From: Solen grandis
Lineage: Eukaryota; Mollusca; Bivalvia; Adapedonta; Solenidae
Direction: 5' to 3'
Assembly: GCA_021229015.1 (NCBI GenBank)
Contig: CM037788.1
Span: 48,476,033 to 48,540,032, forward strand
DNA: 64,000 nt
Every line of letters starts with the position of its first letter. Position 1 is the stretch's first letter. Positions 38,302-48,893 of this stretch are shown piece by piece. A model generated the notes under the pieces. The model saw nothing but the letters and a program-made list of their open reading frames with translations. It was not told the origin of the DNA and ran no database searches. The translations under genes were made by a program, and so were the position numbers.

Positions 38302-38993
38302 CAAGAAGGCCAAAGTTGACCATAAACCTAATTAATATAATTTAGGTCACTTGATTTTACCTGGTTACCTCCAGCAGTATGTAGTATAAAGGGAAACTAG
38401 ATGATCCCATTGGGGGCCTCAGTGAAGCAATTATGGTAGAGGGCCATGAGGTGAACATTTGTGCGAATAAAATTAAAATTCTGATAGTTTCACAGAATAA
38501 ATTGTGAGATTATCTATTGAATAAAAGATAATAAAGAAAACAACCTCAACAGAGTGCTGTGACCTTTACCTTTCAGCTATAGACCTAGTTCTTGCTCACC
38601 ACACATTATCTTGCCCTAATGATCATTTGTCCAAAAATATTTTGAACACAACCATAAACAACAGCCAAGACAAGATTTTAAGATCAACAGACTGATGTGA
38701 CTTGAAATTCAAGCAATGGCCTGGTTATTGCGTACAGTTTGGACACAATTGACTACACAAATTTTAAGGTCATCAACGGCTAAGACCTTGACCTAGTGAC
38801 CTAGTTCTTGTTTGCATCACTTCATCTTGTCCTACAGATCACTTGTGCCAAGTCCATTAAACATGATAAAACACAATAAAGTTGCAGACAGGACAAAATG
38901 GTTTGCACAAACTAACACAGACACGGAGAGAGTACAGAGACGGGTGTAACACTATATGCCTGTCACCATTTCATTGCGAAGGCATAAAAATTT
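38302..38993 (+). mobile_element. Eroded tandem-unit element
   Basis: Begins ACAAGAAGGCCAAAGTTGACC, reminiscent of the ACAAGAGGGCC terminus, contains TCACTTGATTTTACCTGGTT as in copies 1 and 4, and ends near CATTGCGAAGGCATAAAAA. The terminal hairpin is not recognisable. Confidence 0.4.
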
Positions 38994-39088
38994 TAAAAAA
39001 ACATTATACAAATAGCTTAACAAAATATGATACAAAATAGATTAAAAGTAATCTCTTGGACTTTTGAGGTTGTCCTTGTGGCTGTTTA

Positions 39089-40175
39089 CAAGGGGTGTTC
39101 AATTATGAATGCAACTAGGCCATTATTTCGCTTTAAACCACGATTTGCACGAAATAGGCACATGCATCGCATAGAGGGTTTGAGCTCCCCATTGATACCA
39201 TACATGTTTTAATCTGTTAAGTCTAGCTAGATTAACTAGATACTCATGTACACTAAAGCTAAAATGGTTGGGAAAAGGTCTATTTTCAAGAACAAATTCG
39301 GTCCTATATCAAGAACCACTCCATTCTTGGTATACGGGCAAAAGACATATTTAATGAAATGTGTTTATGGGAACAATGAACTTTCTTTTTCATCTGTCAC
39401 ACAGTGGTGTAAAAAATTTAAAAGTGGTGTAGATTCAGTAAAAGATGCACCTCATGCACGCCATCCGAAAACTACAACTATGCCAAAAATTGTTGAAAAA
39501 GTAAAGGATTTGATTGCTACCGATGCAAGATTTACTACTAGGCATATATCTTAATGTGTTGGCATCTCAGTAGGAGCTGCTCATACAATTCTAAGATGTG
39601 ATTTAGAATTGAGAAGGATAAGAGCAAACAGAAGGGCAAAAACTTGCTTGGGTAAGAATCGCCAAACAATTGTTGAAACACACTGGCGATGAGACATGGG
39701 TTCATTTTTATGAGCCCAAGCGAAAGATACAGAACAAAATATGAGCATCCAAAGACCTTGCATAGCAAAACTCACCATGAGCGTCAAAAAGGTAACGTAT
39801 GTAATTTTCTTTACAAATCAAGGTCTTGCTATTCAAATTGCCATACCAATGAGTAAATCTGTAAATGCCAAGTTTTACAAAGGCAAGATCCTCATAAACT
39901 AAAAAAAATTTTTGCAAACCGTCAACAAGCAACTGGTCTCCGTGGTGTCAGGTTGTTGCATCACAATGCTTTGTCACATAAATCGGCCACTGTACACGAA
40001 TATCTGAAACAGGAAAGGTTGTCGAGCTTCCTCACCCTCCTTAATCACCAGATCTTGCCCCTTGTGACTTTTTCATATTTCCAAGGCTGAAAATACACTT
40101 TGCTGGAAGAAAATATCGAAAGTGCAGAAATCTCAGTTCAGCTATTTTCCAGTGGCAGAATTTGAACACGCCTTA
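39089..40175 (+). mobile_element. Dead mariner-family DNA transposon
   Basis: Imperfect inverted ends CAAGGGGTGTTCAA (39089-39102) and TTGAACACGCCTTA (40162-40175) are flanked by TA on both sides, the target duplication of Tc1/mariner elements. The length, 1087 bp, is normal for mariner. Between them lies a broken transposase (see the pseudogene entry). Confidence 0.85.
39249..40135 (+). pseudogene. Mariner transposase pseudogene
   Basis: An open stretch 39246-39554 encodes the N-terminal helix-turn-helix part (SSVTQWCKKFKSGVDSVKD, then HPKTTTMPKIVEKVKDLI). A stop after RHIS interrupts it. Later segments in shifted frames include GISVGAAHTILR, GDETWVHFYEPKRK (first catalytic Asp region), GLRGVRLLHHNALSHKS and LAPCDFFIFPRLK. 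In active mariners the second motif is H-D-N-A; here it is H-H-N-A, so a catalytic aspartate is lost in addition to stops and frameshifts. The element cannot encode a working transposase. Confidence 0.85.
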
Positions 40176-40464
40176 TAAGTAAGTAAGACATGTTAAATAC
40201 ATTAACCAATCACAAAAAGTACATAGAACATGTTTCATTTTTATCATAATGCATAAGTATATATACAAGATTGCTGTATTCACCCACCTGACTGCCACTG
40301 GTCTTTATGGTCGATTATCAACTTTAATCAAACTTGACTAAAAGAATAAGGCAATGTCTGATTAAAATGGCCTCAAAAATTCAGATGCTTCTTTAAACAA
40401 GGTAAAATCTTGCAATTTTTGTAATCAAAGGACCATAAATCCTGACAGAATTATCAAATATAAG

Positions 40465-41362
40465 CAGGGCTCACGCTGTCGAGCGCCAAATGCGCCAAAT
40501 GGCTCATGATTATTAAAAGTGGCCCGAAAATTTTGAATTTGGCGCATTGTCTTGTCGCATGGTTTTTATTTTTGTCATTTACCTAAGCAGTCAGACTGGT
40601 TATTGGTTTTGCTCACGCAGAGCATCGCTAGACCGAGAAAAATCGATAACCAGTCTAGCACGCGCGTCCTTCACCCTGTGTATCAGTGTATTTCACAGTT
40701 ATGGCAGTTGGCACGTACGTGTTGATGATTTAGTAGTTTATCGGCAATTAAAGAAAAGGTAACGACGGATTAAGGATACGATGATTATTTATTTGGCTGT
40801 CGGAACAAAGGCACACTTATTGGATTGTTTGTTACGGTTTAGTCTGACGATATTCAGTCTCGTTCGGCAAGCGATAATCAAAAGATGCGGTAAGTATAAT
40901 TAAAGGGACAATTAAAGATCACAAGCAAATTAAATAACCGACAACGAAAGTTGTTCTGAATTACAAAACATAGTGAAAACTATTAAATAAATGATGGTAT
41001 ATAACAGCACTACTGTCTTGTTACTTTACTGCTTCCCTGTGTTACAAAATGGGTATAGAAAAATGGGAGAAAGAGAGTGAGAGAGAGAAAGATAGAGAAG
41101 GGTATGTAAAACAAACAATAAAAAAAATATAAAAAACACAAAATGCACACATACAAATAAAATAAGCCAAAGATTTCTGAACAATAATACCACTAGTAGC
41201 ACATATAATCATTATAAATGCCCATATTTTGTCGCATTCTCATTAAACTATTGGCTCATCCTGGCTCCAAAATTTGGCTCAAAGAAAAAAAAAGTGGCCC
41301 CAATTTTGGACCATTTGGCTCATGCCTTGGCTCATAAAAAATAATTCCCAGCGTGAGCCCTG
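40465..41362. mobile_element. Non-autonomous DNA element with CAGGGCTCACGCTG inverted ends
   Basis: CAGGGCTCACGCTG at 40465-40478 and CAGCGTGAGCCCTG at 41349-41362 are perfect inverted ends, flanked directly by TATAAG on both sides (40459-40464 and 41363-41368). GGCTCATG-type subrepeats occur inward of both ends. The CAGGG terminus suggests a hAT-like or related superfamily, but the visible flanking repeat is 6 bp rather than 8. No transposase was seen. Confidence 0.75.
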
Positions 41363-41368
41363 TATAAG

Positions 41369-42263
41369 GATAATTTAAACTTGGTCTAGAGATTTCGACC
41401 ATAAATATTTTTTTCCAAGTTTGATTGCTAATGTATGTTGATGCCAGAGAAAAAACAAAGTAAATTGGAGAATGTTTTGATAATTCGAAGGCTATAACTC
41501 CCTTAAGGTATGATACTTAGCTGAAAGCTAATGGATATAAACAATTAACATCCCAATGTTTGATAATGATTGTAGACAAGGATTCTAAGAGCCCACTTTG
41601 CTGTCAGGTGAGGTAACAGGTGTCGTGTAATAAATATATCTGTTGAACTGTTCTTCATCATACAGACCTTGAAATTTTAGGTCAACCAGTAGCAACGCAA
41701 AGAAGCTGAATCTTATAAAACCAGCAATGTTATATCCAACTGCTAATTAAATAAAACAAAACTAGAACTGTTATTAAAGGTGATTAATACCCCTACATAC
41801 TGCATTGACACAGAGGAAGGGCTATAACGGGCCTAATCATGATAAATCATTATTCCAAGTGTGCAGTCATTATCAGCAACAGTTTCCAAAGTACAAGAGT
41901 GATATAGTTCAAAATGTGACGAAGGGATACAAAGACATACCATATAGCAGCTTACTTCTGCAGGTAATTTACTTCTGCATTTTTGTGAATGAAAGTAAAT
42001 TGCGTAAATAAAAAACTGGAAATTACTGTAAAATTATTAATTTTCATTGACATTTAATTTTGCTGATTATGTACCTAAGGGAATTTAGTGTCCCACGAAA
42101 ATTTCACAGTAATAAAAGGTGGAAAAATATTACTCAGGATTATTCAGGATAAAATACCCGAGCTGCATATAATCTACAATATGGTCATTATTGCTCCGAG
42201 GTAATGATAACTTGTTGAATAAATAAAAACAATTATAAAAATGTAAGCAACATAAACATTAAG
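41369..42263. other. Spacer without recognised gene
   Basis: Contains a fragment (about 41440-41640) with the GGCTATAACTCCC block typical of the tandem-unit elements. The rest is AT-rich with no coding signal. Confidence 0.35.
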
Positions 42264-42618
42264 GGCAACCAGGGGTTTACTTAAGGATTTGACTTTCACT
42301 TGTCCAGGGGGCAAGTTACTTTGAATATCTACTAGACCCCAGTGAAAACAGGTTGCCCGATTGTGAAGTTAGTTGGTGCTTGTTTATGTTTAAAGCTAAT
42401 ATGTGAAATATTAAAGTGGATTTTAGTTATTATGTATCAAACACAATTTGCAAGCATTTTACCCCTGATATACTAAAGAAAATAAAAAAAAAATGAAAGA
42501 TTTCATATAGATAAATAAATTTGCCCGCTGGACTATCTTCTTTGAAAAATCACTTAACCGCAGTGATTTTAACCCGGCGCCGGCAAGTGGGCGTCCACTT
42601 AAGAAAACCCCTGGCAAC
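42264..42618. mobile_element. MITE with CCAGGGGTTTnCTTAAG inverted ends
   Basis: CCAGGGGTTTACTTAAG near 42269-42285 is mirrored by CTTAAGAAAACCCCTGG near 42598-42614. The ~350 bp between has no coding potential. Exact ends and target duplication are not resolved. Confidence 0.6.
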
Positions 42619-42743
42619 ACACAAAGTTTCTTTGGACAAGAGTATATTTCTCTCTCTCCAGCTCTATAGAAGATGGTATAACTTCCCTTATCCAGACTTC
42701 AAAGAAATCAAATCACAAAACATTTTGCCTGCAGTAATAACCA

Positions 42744-42843
42744 NNNNNNNNNNNNNNNNNNNNNNNNNNNNNNNNNNNNNNNNNNNNNNNNNNNNNNNNN
42801 NNNNNNNNNNNNNNNNNNNNNNNNNNNNNNNNNNNNNNNNNNN
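42744..42843. other. Assembly gap (100 N)
   Basis: Exactly 100 N, the usual placeholder for a gap of unknown length. Open frames that cross it are meaningless. Confidence 0.99.
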
Positions 42844-43002
42844 ATATAGTTTACTGATAGGCCACTACATAAATACATATGAATATATACACACACTTGG
42901 CACCATTAACCCTTTCATAAATGAGATGTAATGAAATAAATTGCTTCAGTCATTCAGTACTTTTTGCTAGTTCTATCTTTTCACAAAAGGAGGGCCTTCA
43001 GA

Positions 43003-43008
43003 TTTATT
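43003..43008 (-). terminator. Candidate poly(A) signal for TMEM169
   Basis: AATAAA on the minus strand, about 320 bases past the TMEM169 stop. It lies beyond the MITE at 43087-43235, which would then be part of the 3' UTR. Confidence 0.3.
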
Positions 43009-43086
43009 TGAATTTTAAAGTCATTTTAAGATGTCCAAATGAGCCTCTGTGGCTCAAGAGTCCTATTCCCAAATACTGGGAGTTCA

Positions 43087-43235
43087 GGCTCCATGTTCTT
43101 GAAAATAAATATGGTACTTAAGTATGATTTTTGTACTTATACTCAAACTATGCCCATTAGTTTCAATGGGTTTTGAGTATGATACTTAAATTTGCACCTG
43201 AGATTGTACATAAGTATTCTTGAGAACACGGGGCC
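43087..43235. mobile_element. Short MITE downstream of TMEM169
   Basis: GGCTCCATGTTCTTGAAAAT at the left and the complement of GGCCCCGTGTTCTCAAGAAT at the right are imperfect inverted ends. Shorter inverted pieces (GTATGAT, ACTTAAGT-like) continue inward, giving a ~150 bp foldback. Ends of the GGCCCCGTGTTC type are common in invertebrate MITEs. Confidence 0.65.
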
Positions 43236-43328
43236 AGGATTATAAAATGGGAGTTGCTAAGAACCCTGTTGATTAAAGGGTCAACACTGAACTTCTTATG
43301 ATCTGTAGGGTGAACTCATGATATGAGC

Positions 43329-44009
43329 CTACTGAATTTCCCCACATTCATTGAGAACCACAATGTCATATGGTGAACACTGAGATATGCCCAGTTTGTT
43401 ACAAGTCCAACCGTAAAACCCCTTCTCGAAGTCCCTGATTTCCCGCCACCAGTGGGTCAGAAACCAGGACAACTGGATAATACTGCTGTATAGAGCAAGG
43501 ATGAAGGCTGAGAGCCCAATGGTGAATGGGTAGGTTAGAATTAAAATGGGACAGATGGACAATTTGTGTAAAATGGATTTTTCCTCACTGTAATAGACAA
43601 TGACATTATACCACATTAGGGTTCCCAAGTAAAAAGATATACAAAGAGATGACAGAAAAGAAAATGGCATAAAGATAATGGTCATCAGAAAAATGTGGGG
43701 TCCATTTTTCCTATCAAACACACAACCTTTCTTAGAATCTTGTTCTTCACTTTGATTTAGTCTTGACAGTTCATCATCAGTCATCTCCAGTTGAACTTTG
43801 ACCTGCTGTCCTGGGGTTTGACCTGTAGTAACGACCCCAGTCAAGGTCACGACCTGAGGTTCTGACTGACATACCTCTATCCAGCCGGACTTTTCCACGG
43901 GTTGCTCACTGAATCTTGCTCTTCGCGCCAATGAAGAGTCCCTTTCTTCTGAGAGAAGATTCTCCTCTGTTGCAGAATCTTCATTTGTTTCTTCTATACT
44001 GGAAGCCAT
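43329..44009 (-). CDS. TMEM169: Transmembrane protein 169 orthologue
   Basis: A single uninterrupted coding exon of 226 residues, ATG at 44009-44007 and TAG at 43331-43329. The N-terminal ~90 residues are hydrophilic and acidic. A conserved segment VVTLTGVVTTG...VQLEMTDDELSRL corresponds to the human TMEM169 'YVTLTGTITRG' region. Two hydrophobic helices follow: GPHIFLMTIIFMPFSFLSSL...SFYLGTLMWYN and ILILTYPFTIGLSAFILALY. The conserved C-terminal block is FEKGFYGWTCNKLGISQCSP. Human TMEM169 is ~297 residues; this one is shorter mainly at the N terminus and after the last block. The function is poorly known; a small membrane protein is clear. The start is the first ATG in the frame and the family match is strong. 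Confidence 0.93.
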   Translation of the reverse strand: MASSIEETNEDSATEENLLSEERDSSLARRARFSEQPVEKSGWIEVCQSEPQVVTLTGVVTTGQTPGQQVKVQLEMTDDELSRLNQSEEQDSKKGCVFDRKNGPHIFLMTIIFMPFSFLSSLCISFYLGTLMWYNVIVYYSEEKSILHKLSICPILILTYPFTIGLSAFILALYSSIIQLSWFLTHWWREIRDFEKGFYGWTCNKLGISQCSPYDIVVLNECGEIQ

Positions 44010-44524
44010 ACTCAAATTTCTTTGCAGAAATACTATAAAACATTCATATTTTCAATTGAAGAATTAGCCACAATCTACATCTTAAATTTCTCCTCACACC
44101 TCTTGTTAGAATCTCTTTTAGGAATGATATATAAAATTCCAGCAATTTTAAAAAGGTTTGCACCTCAGAGATTCTTCAATCTGTGTTGTAAAACTTGTGA
44201 TGAGGATTTTCTTTGCTGTTGGCTTTATAACTCTAGTCAACTGAAACAGATTGAACATTGACATTTATTGTTAAAAAAAAATATTATATAAGATCTAAAA
44301 ATAATTTACTCATTTTTGGGCACATGACTTTTGATAAGACTATCAAAAAAGAATTCTGCTGAAAATGCCATGACTTTCATATCTGCAATTTATAAACTTT
44401 GATAAATTTATAAAATTGATATGAATTAAGCATAAAGCAAGGCCCCCTGCAGCCAATCCATTAGGACATAGGAGTGATCCTACCAGACACTGCTTAACAA
44501 AGAAAATCTGAAGTAGCATTTTTG

Positions 44525-44795
44525 TATATTTATTGGGTTTAATGTTCCACTGACAGTATTTCAGTCATTTGGAGACTATGTCTACTTGAGACAGATATAG
44601 TGCTGCCACATTGCAGTGTAACATCATAAACATGTAGCATGATACCACAGCCCCACCAGTCACATTATTCTGACACTGGGCCAACCAGTCCTAAACTACC
44701 CTTATAGCAAGGGAGCTATACCATGTCGCAGTCAGGTATCCAATCCACAACCTCCTACAGCAGATGCTCTAATAACTTGGCCACTGGGGACAGTG
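44525..44795 (-). mobile_element. tRNA-derived SINE
   Basis: On the minus strand it starts GTCCCCAGTGGCCAAGTTAT (A box) with a B-box remnant GTGGATTGGATACC, the body motif AGCTCCCTTGCTATAAGGG and the 3' motif CCAAATGACTGAAATACTGT, ending in TTAAACCCAATAAA. The body is the best preserved of the copies here. Confidence 0.8.
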
Positions 44796-44876
44796 AAGTA
44801 GCAAGTATAATTACGCTGAAGAAAGGTTAGTTACACAGCCAGGCAGTTACGCTTGGTTAATATTACTTTCCCCCAC

Positions 44877-45028
44877 CTTATCTGTTTTGAGGCACATCTC
44901 AGAACCATTTTGGAAACCATAAGAAACCCATAGTCCTGAATCCAGCTCTCGCCCTGTTCCATTACTGACCAGTTTCATGGCAGCCTTTCCCAGGTCAGAG
45001 AATTGGAAGCAGTTCTTTATTGCTGCCA
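44877..45028 (-). CDS. Possible coding exon of an unidentified gene
   Basis: On the minus strand, a 152-base stretch with acceptor CTCCTAG and donor AAG/GTGGGG encodes AAIKNCFQFSDLGKAAMKLV, then GLWVSYGFQNGSEMCLKTDK. Balanced codon use and an NGT and an NGS sequon make it look like a real extracellular protein segment. It enters in phase 2 and leaves in phase 0. I recognise no family and found no neighbouring exon. It could be an upstream or alternative exon, an exon of a gene spanning this locus, or a pseudogene fragment. Confidence 0.35.
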
Positions 45029-45144
45029 CTAGGAGTGAAATAACTACTTGCAATTAATAGGTTAATCATGATTTAGAGCTGCACCAAGGGACATTGAAAA
45101 GAATAATTACTGTTTGTAAAATATATTTCATACAGTTATCATAT

Positions 45145-46090
45145 ACAAGAGCTGTCATAGGTTAGCACGCTCGACTATTCAAAATGCTTGTTGATAAATA
45201 AAATCAAATCTATTTCAATTCTTGCCCTTTATATACCCTGTATAATAGTCAAAAATGATATACCTTGATAGTCTGATACCCTTAAATAGGCTTATGAAAT
45301 CTAAAATCATTCCCATGCCTAGTTACTGAGACATAAGCATAATAACACTGTGCATGCAAAACTTAAACCAAATAACCAAGTTCAAAAAGGGCAATAATTT
45401 GTATAAAATTCAGTCCAAGAGTTATCCTCCTTGGTTTTCTGATGCCCATGAACACACTTCTAAACTTTCTAGTCAATACTAAAAACAATTTCTGAGATAT
45501 AAGCTGGATAAAATCTTGCATGCAAAATTTAAACCAAAAAGTCTTAAGTCAAAAGATGGCCCTCATCTACATTATCTGCCACTATAGTATGATACCATTG
45601 AACATATTAAAGAAGTTTCAAATAAACCCAAGCCTGGTTTCTGAAATATAAGCATGTATTTCCTTACATGCAAAACTTTACCAAAATTTCTAAGTTAAAA
45701 AGGGGTCATAATTTGTAATATATTCCATCAGGTGTTATCTTCCTTGATAGTATAATACCCCTAAACATATTAAAGATGTTTCAAATCAATTGCATGCCTG
45801 GATACTGAGATATAAGCATGAGAGTACCTTGCATGTGAAACTTTAACCAAAATTTCTAAGTTAGAAAGGGGCCATAATTTGTAATATATCCCATCAAGAG
45901 TTATCTACCTTGCTTGTCTGATGCCCCTTAACATATTCATAACATTTCAAGTCAATACCATTGGTAATTGAGATATAAGGTTGATAGTAACTTGCATGCA
46001 AAACTTTAACCAAGAGCTGCAACACCAATGCTGAAGCTGACGCAAGGGCGTCTACAATAGCTCTCATATTCTTTGAATAGTCAAGCTAAA
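45145..46090. mobile_element. Tandem-unit element, third family
   Basis: About five ~155-168 bp units start with AAACTTTAACCAAA, then AAAAAGGGGTCATAATTTG, then GAGTTATC...GATACCCCTTAA and GAGATATAAGCATG. Ends share an inverted CTYGACTATTCAAA (45170-45183 and 46072-46085), and CAAGAGCTG occurs near both ends in direct orientation. No coding capacity. Confidence 0.6.
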
Positions 46091-46292
46091 AATGGCTTCT
46101 ACAGTGGTGATGACAGCCAATCTAAAGCAACAACATTTGGCACCAAACATGGGACTAGGTCTGCCTTAATTATGACACATGCACATGGTAATACTTTACC
46201 TTCAAGTCCTTGAATTCTGAAATAGAGGGGAATATGTTACAGTACCGATAACTCACAACAGGGGAGAGGTGTTTCAGAACAGCCTGGTAGCT

Positions 46293-46440
46293 TAGTCCTA
46301 TAAATAAGCCTTCGCATATCGTAATTCACCTTTAACATTCATTGGACTAGTTTCTAACATTTTTACTTTCAACAGATATAGCGTATCAAGTAAATGTCAG
46401 AATCGTAAAATCGATATGCTATGGCTTATTTATAGGACTA
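46293..46440. mobile_element. 148-bp MITE with 10-bp target duplication
   Basis: TAGTCCTATAAATAAGCC and its perfect complement GGCTTATTTATAGGACTA form the ends, and the similarity continues inward (TTCGCATATCG versus CGATATGCTAT). CCTGGTAGCT is repeated exactly on both flanks (46283-46292 and 46441-46450). A 9-11 bp duplication points to the Mutator-like superfamily. Confidence 0.85.
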
Positions 46441-46512
46441 CCTGGTAGCTCAGTCGGTAGAAAAATCACCCGGTGAGCAAAAGGTCCTGGGTTCGAATGA
46501 TGGTCAGGGTGC
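46441..46512 (+). mobile_element. tRNA-like sequence, probable SINE head
   Basis: CCTGGTAGCTCAGTCGGTAG (A box) and GGTCCTGGGTTCGAATGATG (B box) are correctly spaced for a tRNA, but the acceptor stem does not pair and the T arm is imperfect. It is best read as the tRNA-derived part of a SINE. The MITE at 46293-46440 is inserted at its 5' edge. Confidence 0.6.
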
Positions 46513-47352
46513 ATATTTTTTCTCCCTTTGACATTTTCAAGATTTATTTGCTCATTGCTAATCCTGAGTAAAGTTTCATTCAAGTTAAATTTTGTTTTTT
46601 AAATTTGGTTTTAGGTCTTTGATGTTTGTGTTCACATTGTCAAAACTTTTTTTATCAAAAAGGATCATTGCAAAATATATTTTTCGTGTAGACCTCCTTA
46701 TATTGTTAAAAAAACTTATTTATAAAAGCTATACATCACGGTATTATGTATACAACCCTACAGTATACATTCTTAGTCTCATTATGTGGGACCATTTCCA
46801 CGTGAAATAATTTACACCTACGCCGCTGTAACAATTTTCTACATGAAAACGCTATTTCTTAGCAATTTCTGAAGATGAATGAAACAAATCGACGTCAATT
46901 TTTATCATATTGTTAACAATTCAACCCTGGCTCAACTAACCATTTGCTTACACATGCCTAAGACATATTCATTAGAAAACGTGCATCTGCTTTGTGTTTC
47001 TTTCCACATCCGGTGTATTTTAAATAGGGACCATTTCAAGCGAAAATTTAACTGTCAATGGGGGTTGTCTCAAAATTACAGTTACCTCTGTGCCTTCTGA
47101 AAACAATAGATTTTTGTCTGTTATATTGCAGAAAAAACAGGACGTGTATCAAAAGTTTATACTATATTCTTCCCATAATAAGTATTATATAATAAGTTAA
47201 TATTTCACCCCTTAATATCACATGCCCTCCGCCCATCTACGATCTATCATAGATTCTGTTTAGTTGGTTGAAACCACCTAGATTACTCTGTTCATAAAAC
47301 GGCACTTTAAGTAGATCTATAACACACAACATTTCTATACTAACAGTAAATA

Positions 47353-47403
<51 letters not shown>

Positions 47404-48621
47404 AATGATTAATAATAATAATAAAAATCCAACGTTGTGTGTGTATATGTGTGTGGATACGTGATAAATTCAAATTGATGGGCAGGTTGTTGGGGTTAGG
47501 AAGAACTGAAAAGATAAATTTAATTGCCCATGAAGTTATAGAGAGCGCTATGATACAAAATTTACCCCAGTCTGTTTCATGGCTGGGAAATTACACATTG
47601 TGGTTTGTTAAAATCACCACTGCCTAATAATGCATCGATAAACAATTATAGTTTATGGAAAAAAAATATGTGCAGACAAGTCACATCTATAAAACTAAAG
47701 CCATTCGATCAATATATTGCAACAATTTTGTCAAGATAGTGTTTTGTGACTGACAAATAAATCACAAAGAGCGCTGGTTATCGCAAAATACGCCCATCCT
47801 GCATTTTTTTAACAATTCAAAAGGAGCAAAGTTCGGTTCACTTTTCTTTCCTACCCTAGACTACCTACTAGTCTGATAATTTGGTTTCCCTGAAGCAACC
47901 TCAGATTGCCTAATCTATATTTTTGTAGGTAAATACAGGAAAAAATGATAGAGGAAGTAATAAAAAGATGAATTAATTTTTTTAAGATAAAAAACAAACA
48001 AATGTAACAGTGACAGTAACAGTGGATTACCACGTTTCGACAAAAGCACAATTATCTGGTTTTCTGACCACAGGCACAGGTGCATCACCTGCACGATGTG
48101 CACGTGCAGTGTGCAATAAAGCTTATTCAAGAAATGTGGTTAATGAGGGCAGGGTCTCTTAATACTATATATAGAGACCCTGATCAGGGTGAAAGTTTAT
48201 GGGGGATGGTGGATGAGAATATTTTAAGTTATTGACGATTAGCTAGCAAACGCGATCATTTTTTTTTTTTATTTTTATTTTTTTTCAAAGTAGCGAAACT
48301 GTTGACACACGACACTTTGTTAAGGTCAGCCTCAAACAAGTGACTTATAAACCTTCCGCCTTCCATCTGAGTTAACACGTTTATATCTTGCAATGAACAA
48401 CATATCAGGCATGCGTTTCACGAAATATTTTCCCAACTCAGAATGTCTGGAATACCCATATGATATCTATTAGAAAATTGATTGTTTTGCAATTATGCTA
48501 TCAGAAGCAAGCTCTTAAACACCATAGTTCCCATAGAACAACTTAAATTACACAACATTCTTCATATGCGTGATGATACAGGCGTGGGTGATGATAAAAT
48601 GTTTCGTTTGTTTGTTTGTTG
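46513..48621. other. Gene-free stretch with TAAA microsatellite
   Basis: (TAAA)n runs at about 47352-47405. A short hairpin CAGGGTCTC/GAGACCCTG lies near 48148-48182. A/T tracts occur near 48258-48290. Open frames lack domains. Confidence 0.5.
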
Positions 48622-48685
48622 GTTGATTTTAACGTCCCACCGACAGTATTTCAGTCATTTGGAGACGATGTCTACTTGAGACAGA
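48622..48685 (-). mobile_element. SINE 3'-end fragment
   Basis: Matches the 3' part of the SINE family: minus strand GTCTCAAGTAGACATCGTCTCC, then AAATGACTGAAATACTGTCG and GGGACGTTAAAATC. The tRNA head is absent, so the copy is truncated. Confidence 0.7.
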
Positions 48686-48817
48686 AAAATGTTTCGTGAT
48701 TGATTCTAGAAACAAATGCATATGTGCTAGTAATTTGAACCTTTTGACCTACACTTGCCGAGTTTCTTTGTCAGAAAAAATAGTCTCTACAAACATTAAC
48801 GACGGAGGATAGGAAAA

Positions 48818-48893
48818 CAACAACAACATCAAAACAACAACAACAACAAACAACAAACAACAACAACAAACAAACAACAACAACAAAAAACAA
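48818..48893 (+). repeat. (CAA)n microsatellite
   Basis: Interrupted run of CAA/CAAA units of about 76 bases. Confidence 0.9.

Noticed and set aside
42521..42931. 136-codon open frame
   Set aside because: It crosses the 100-N gap; the continuity is artificial.
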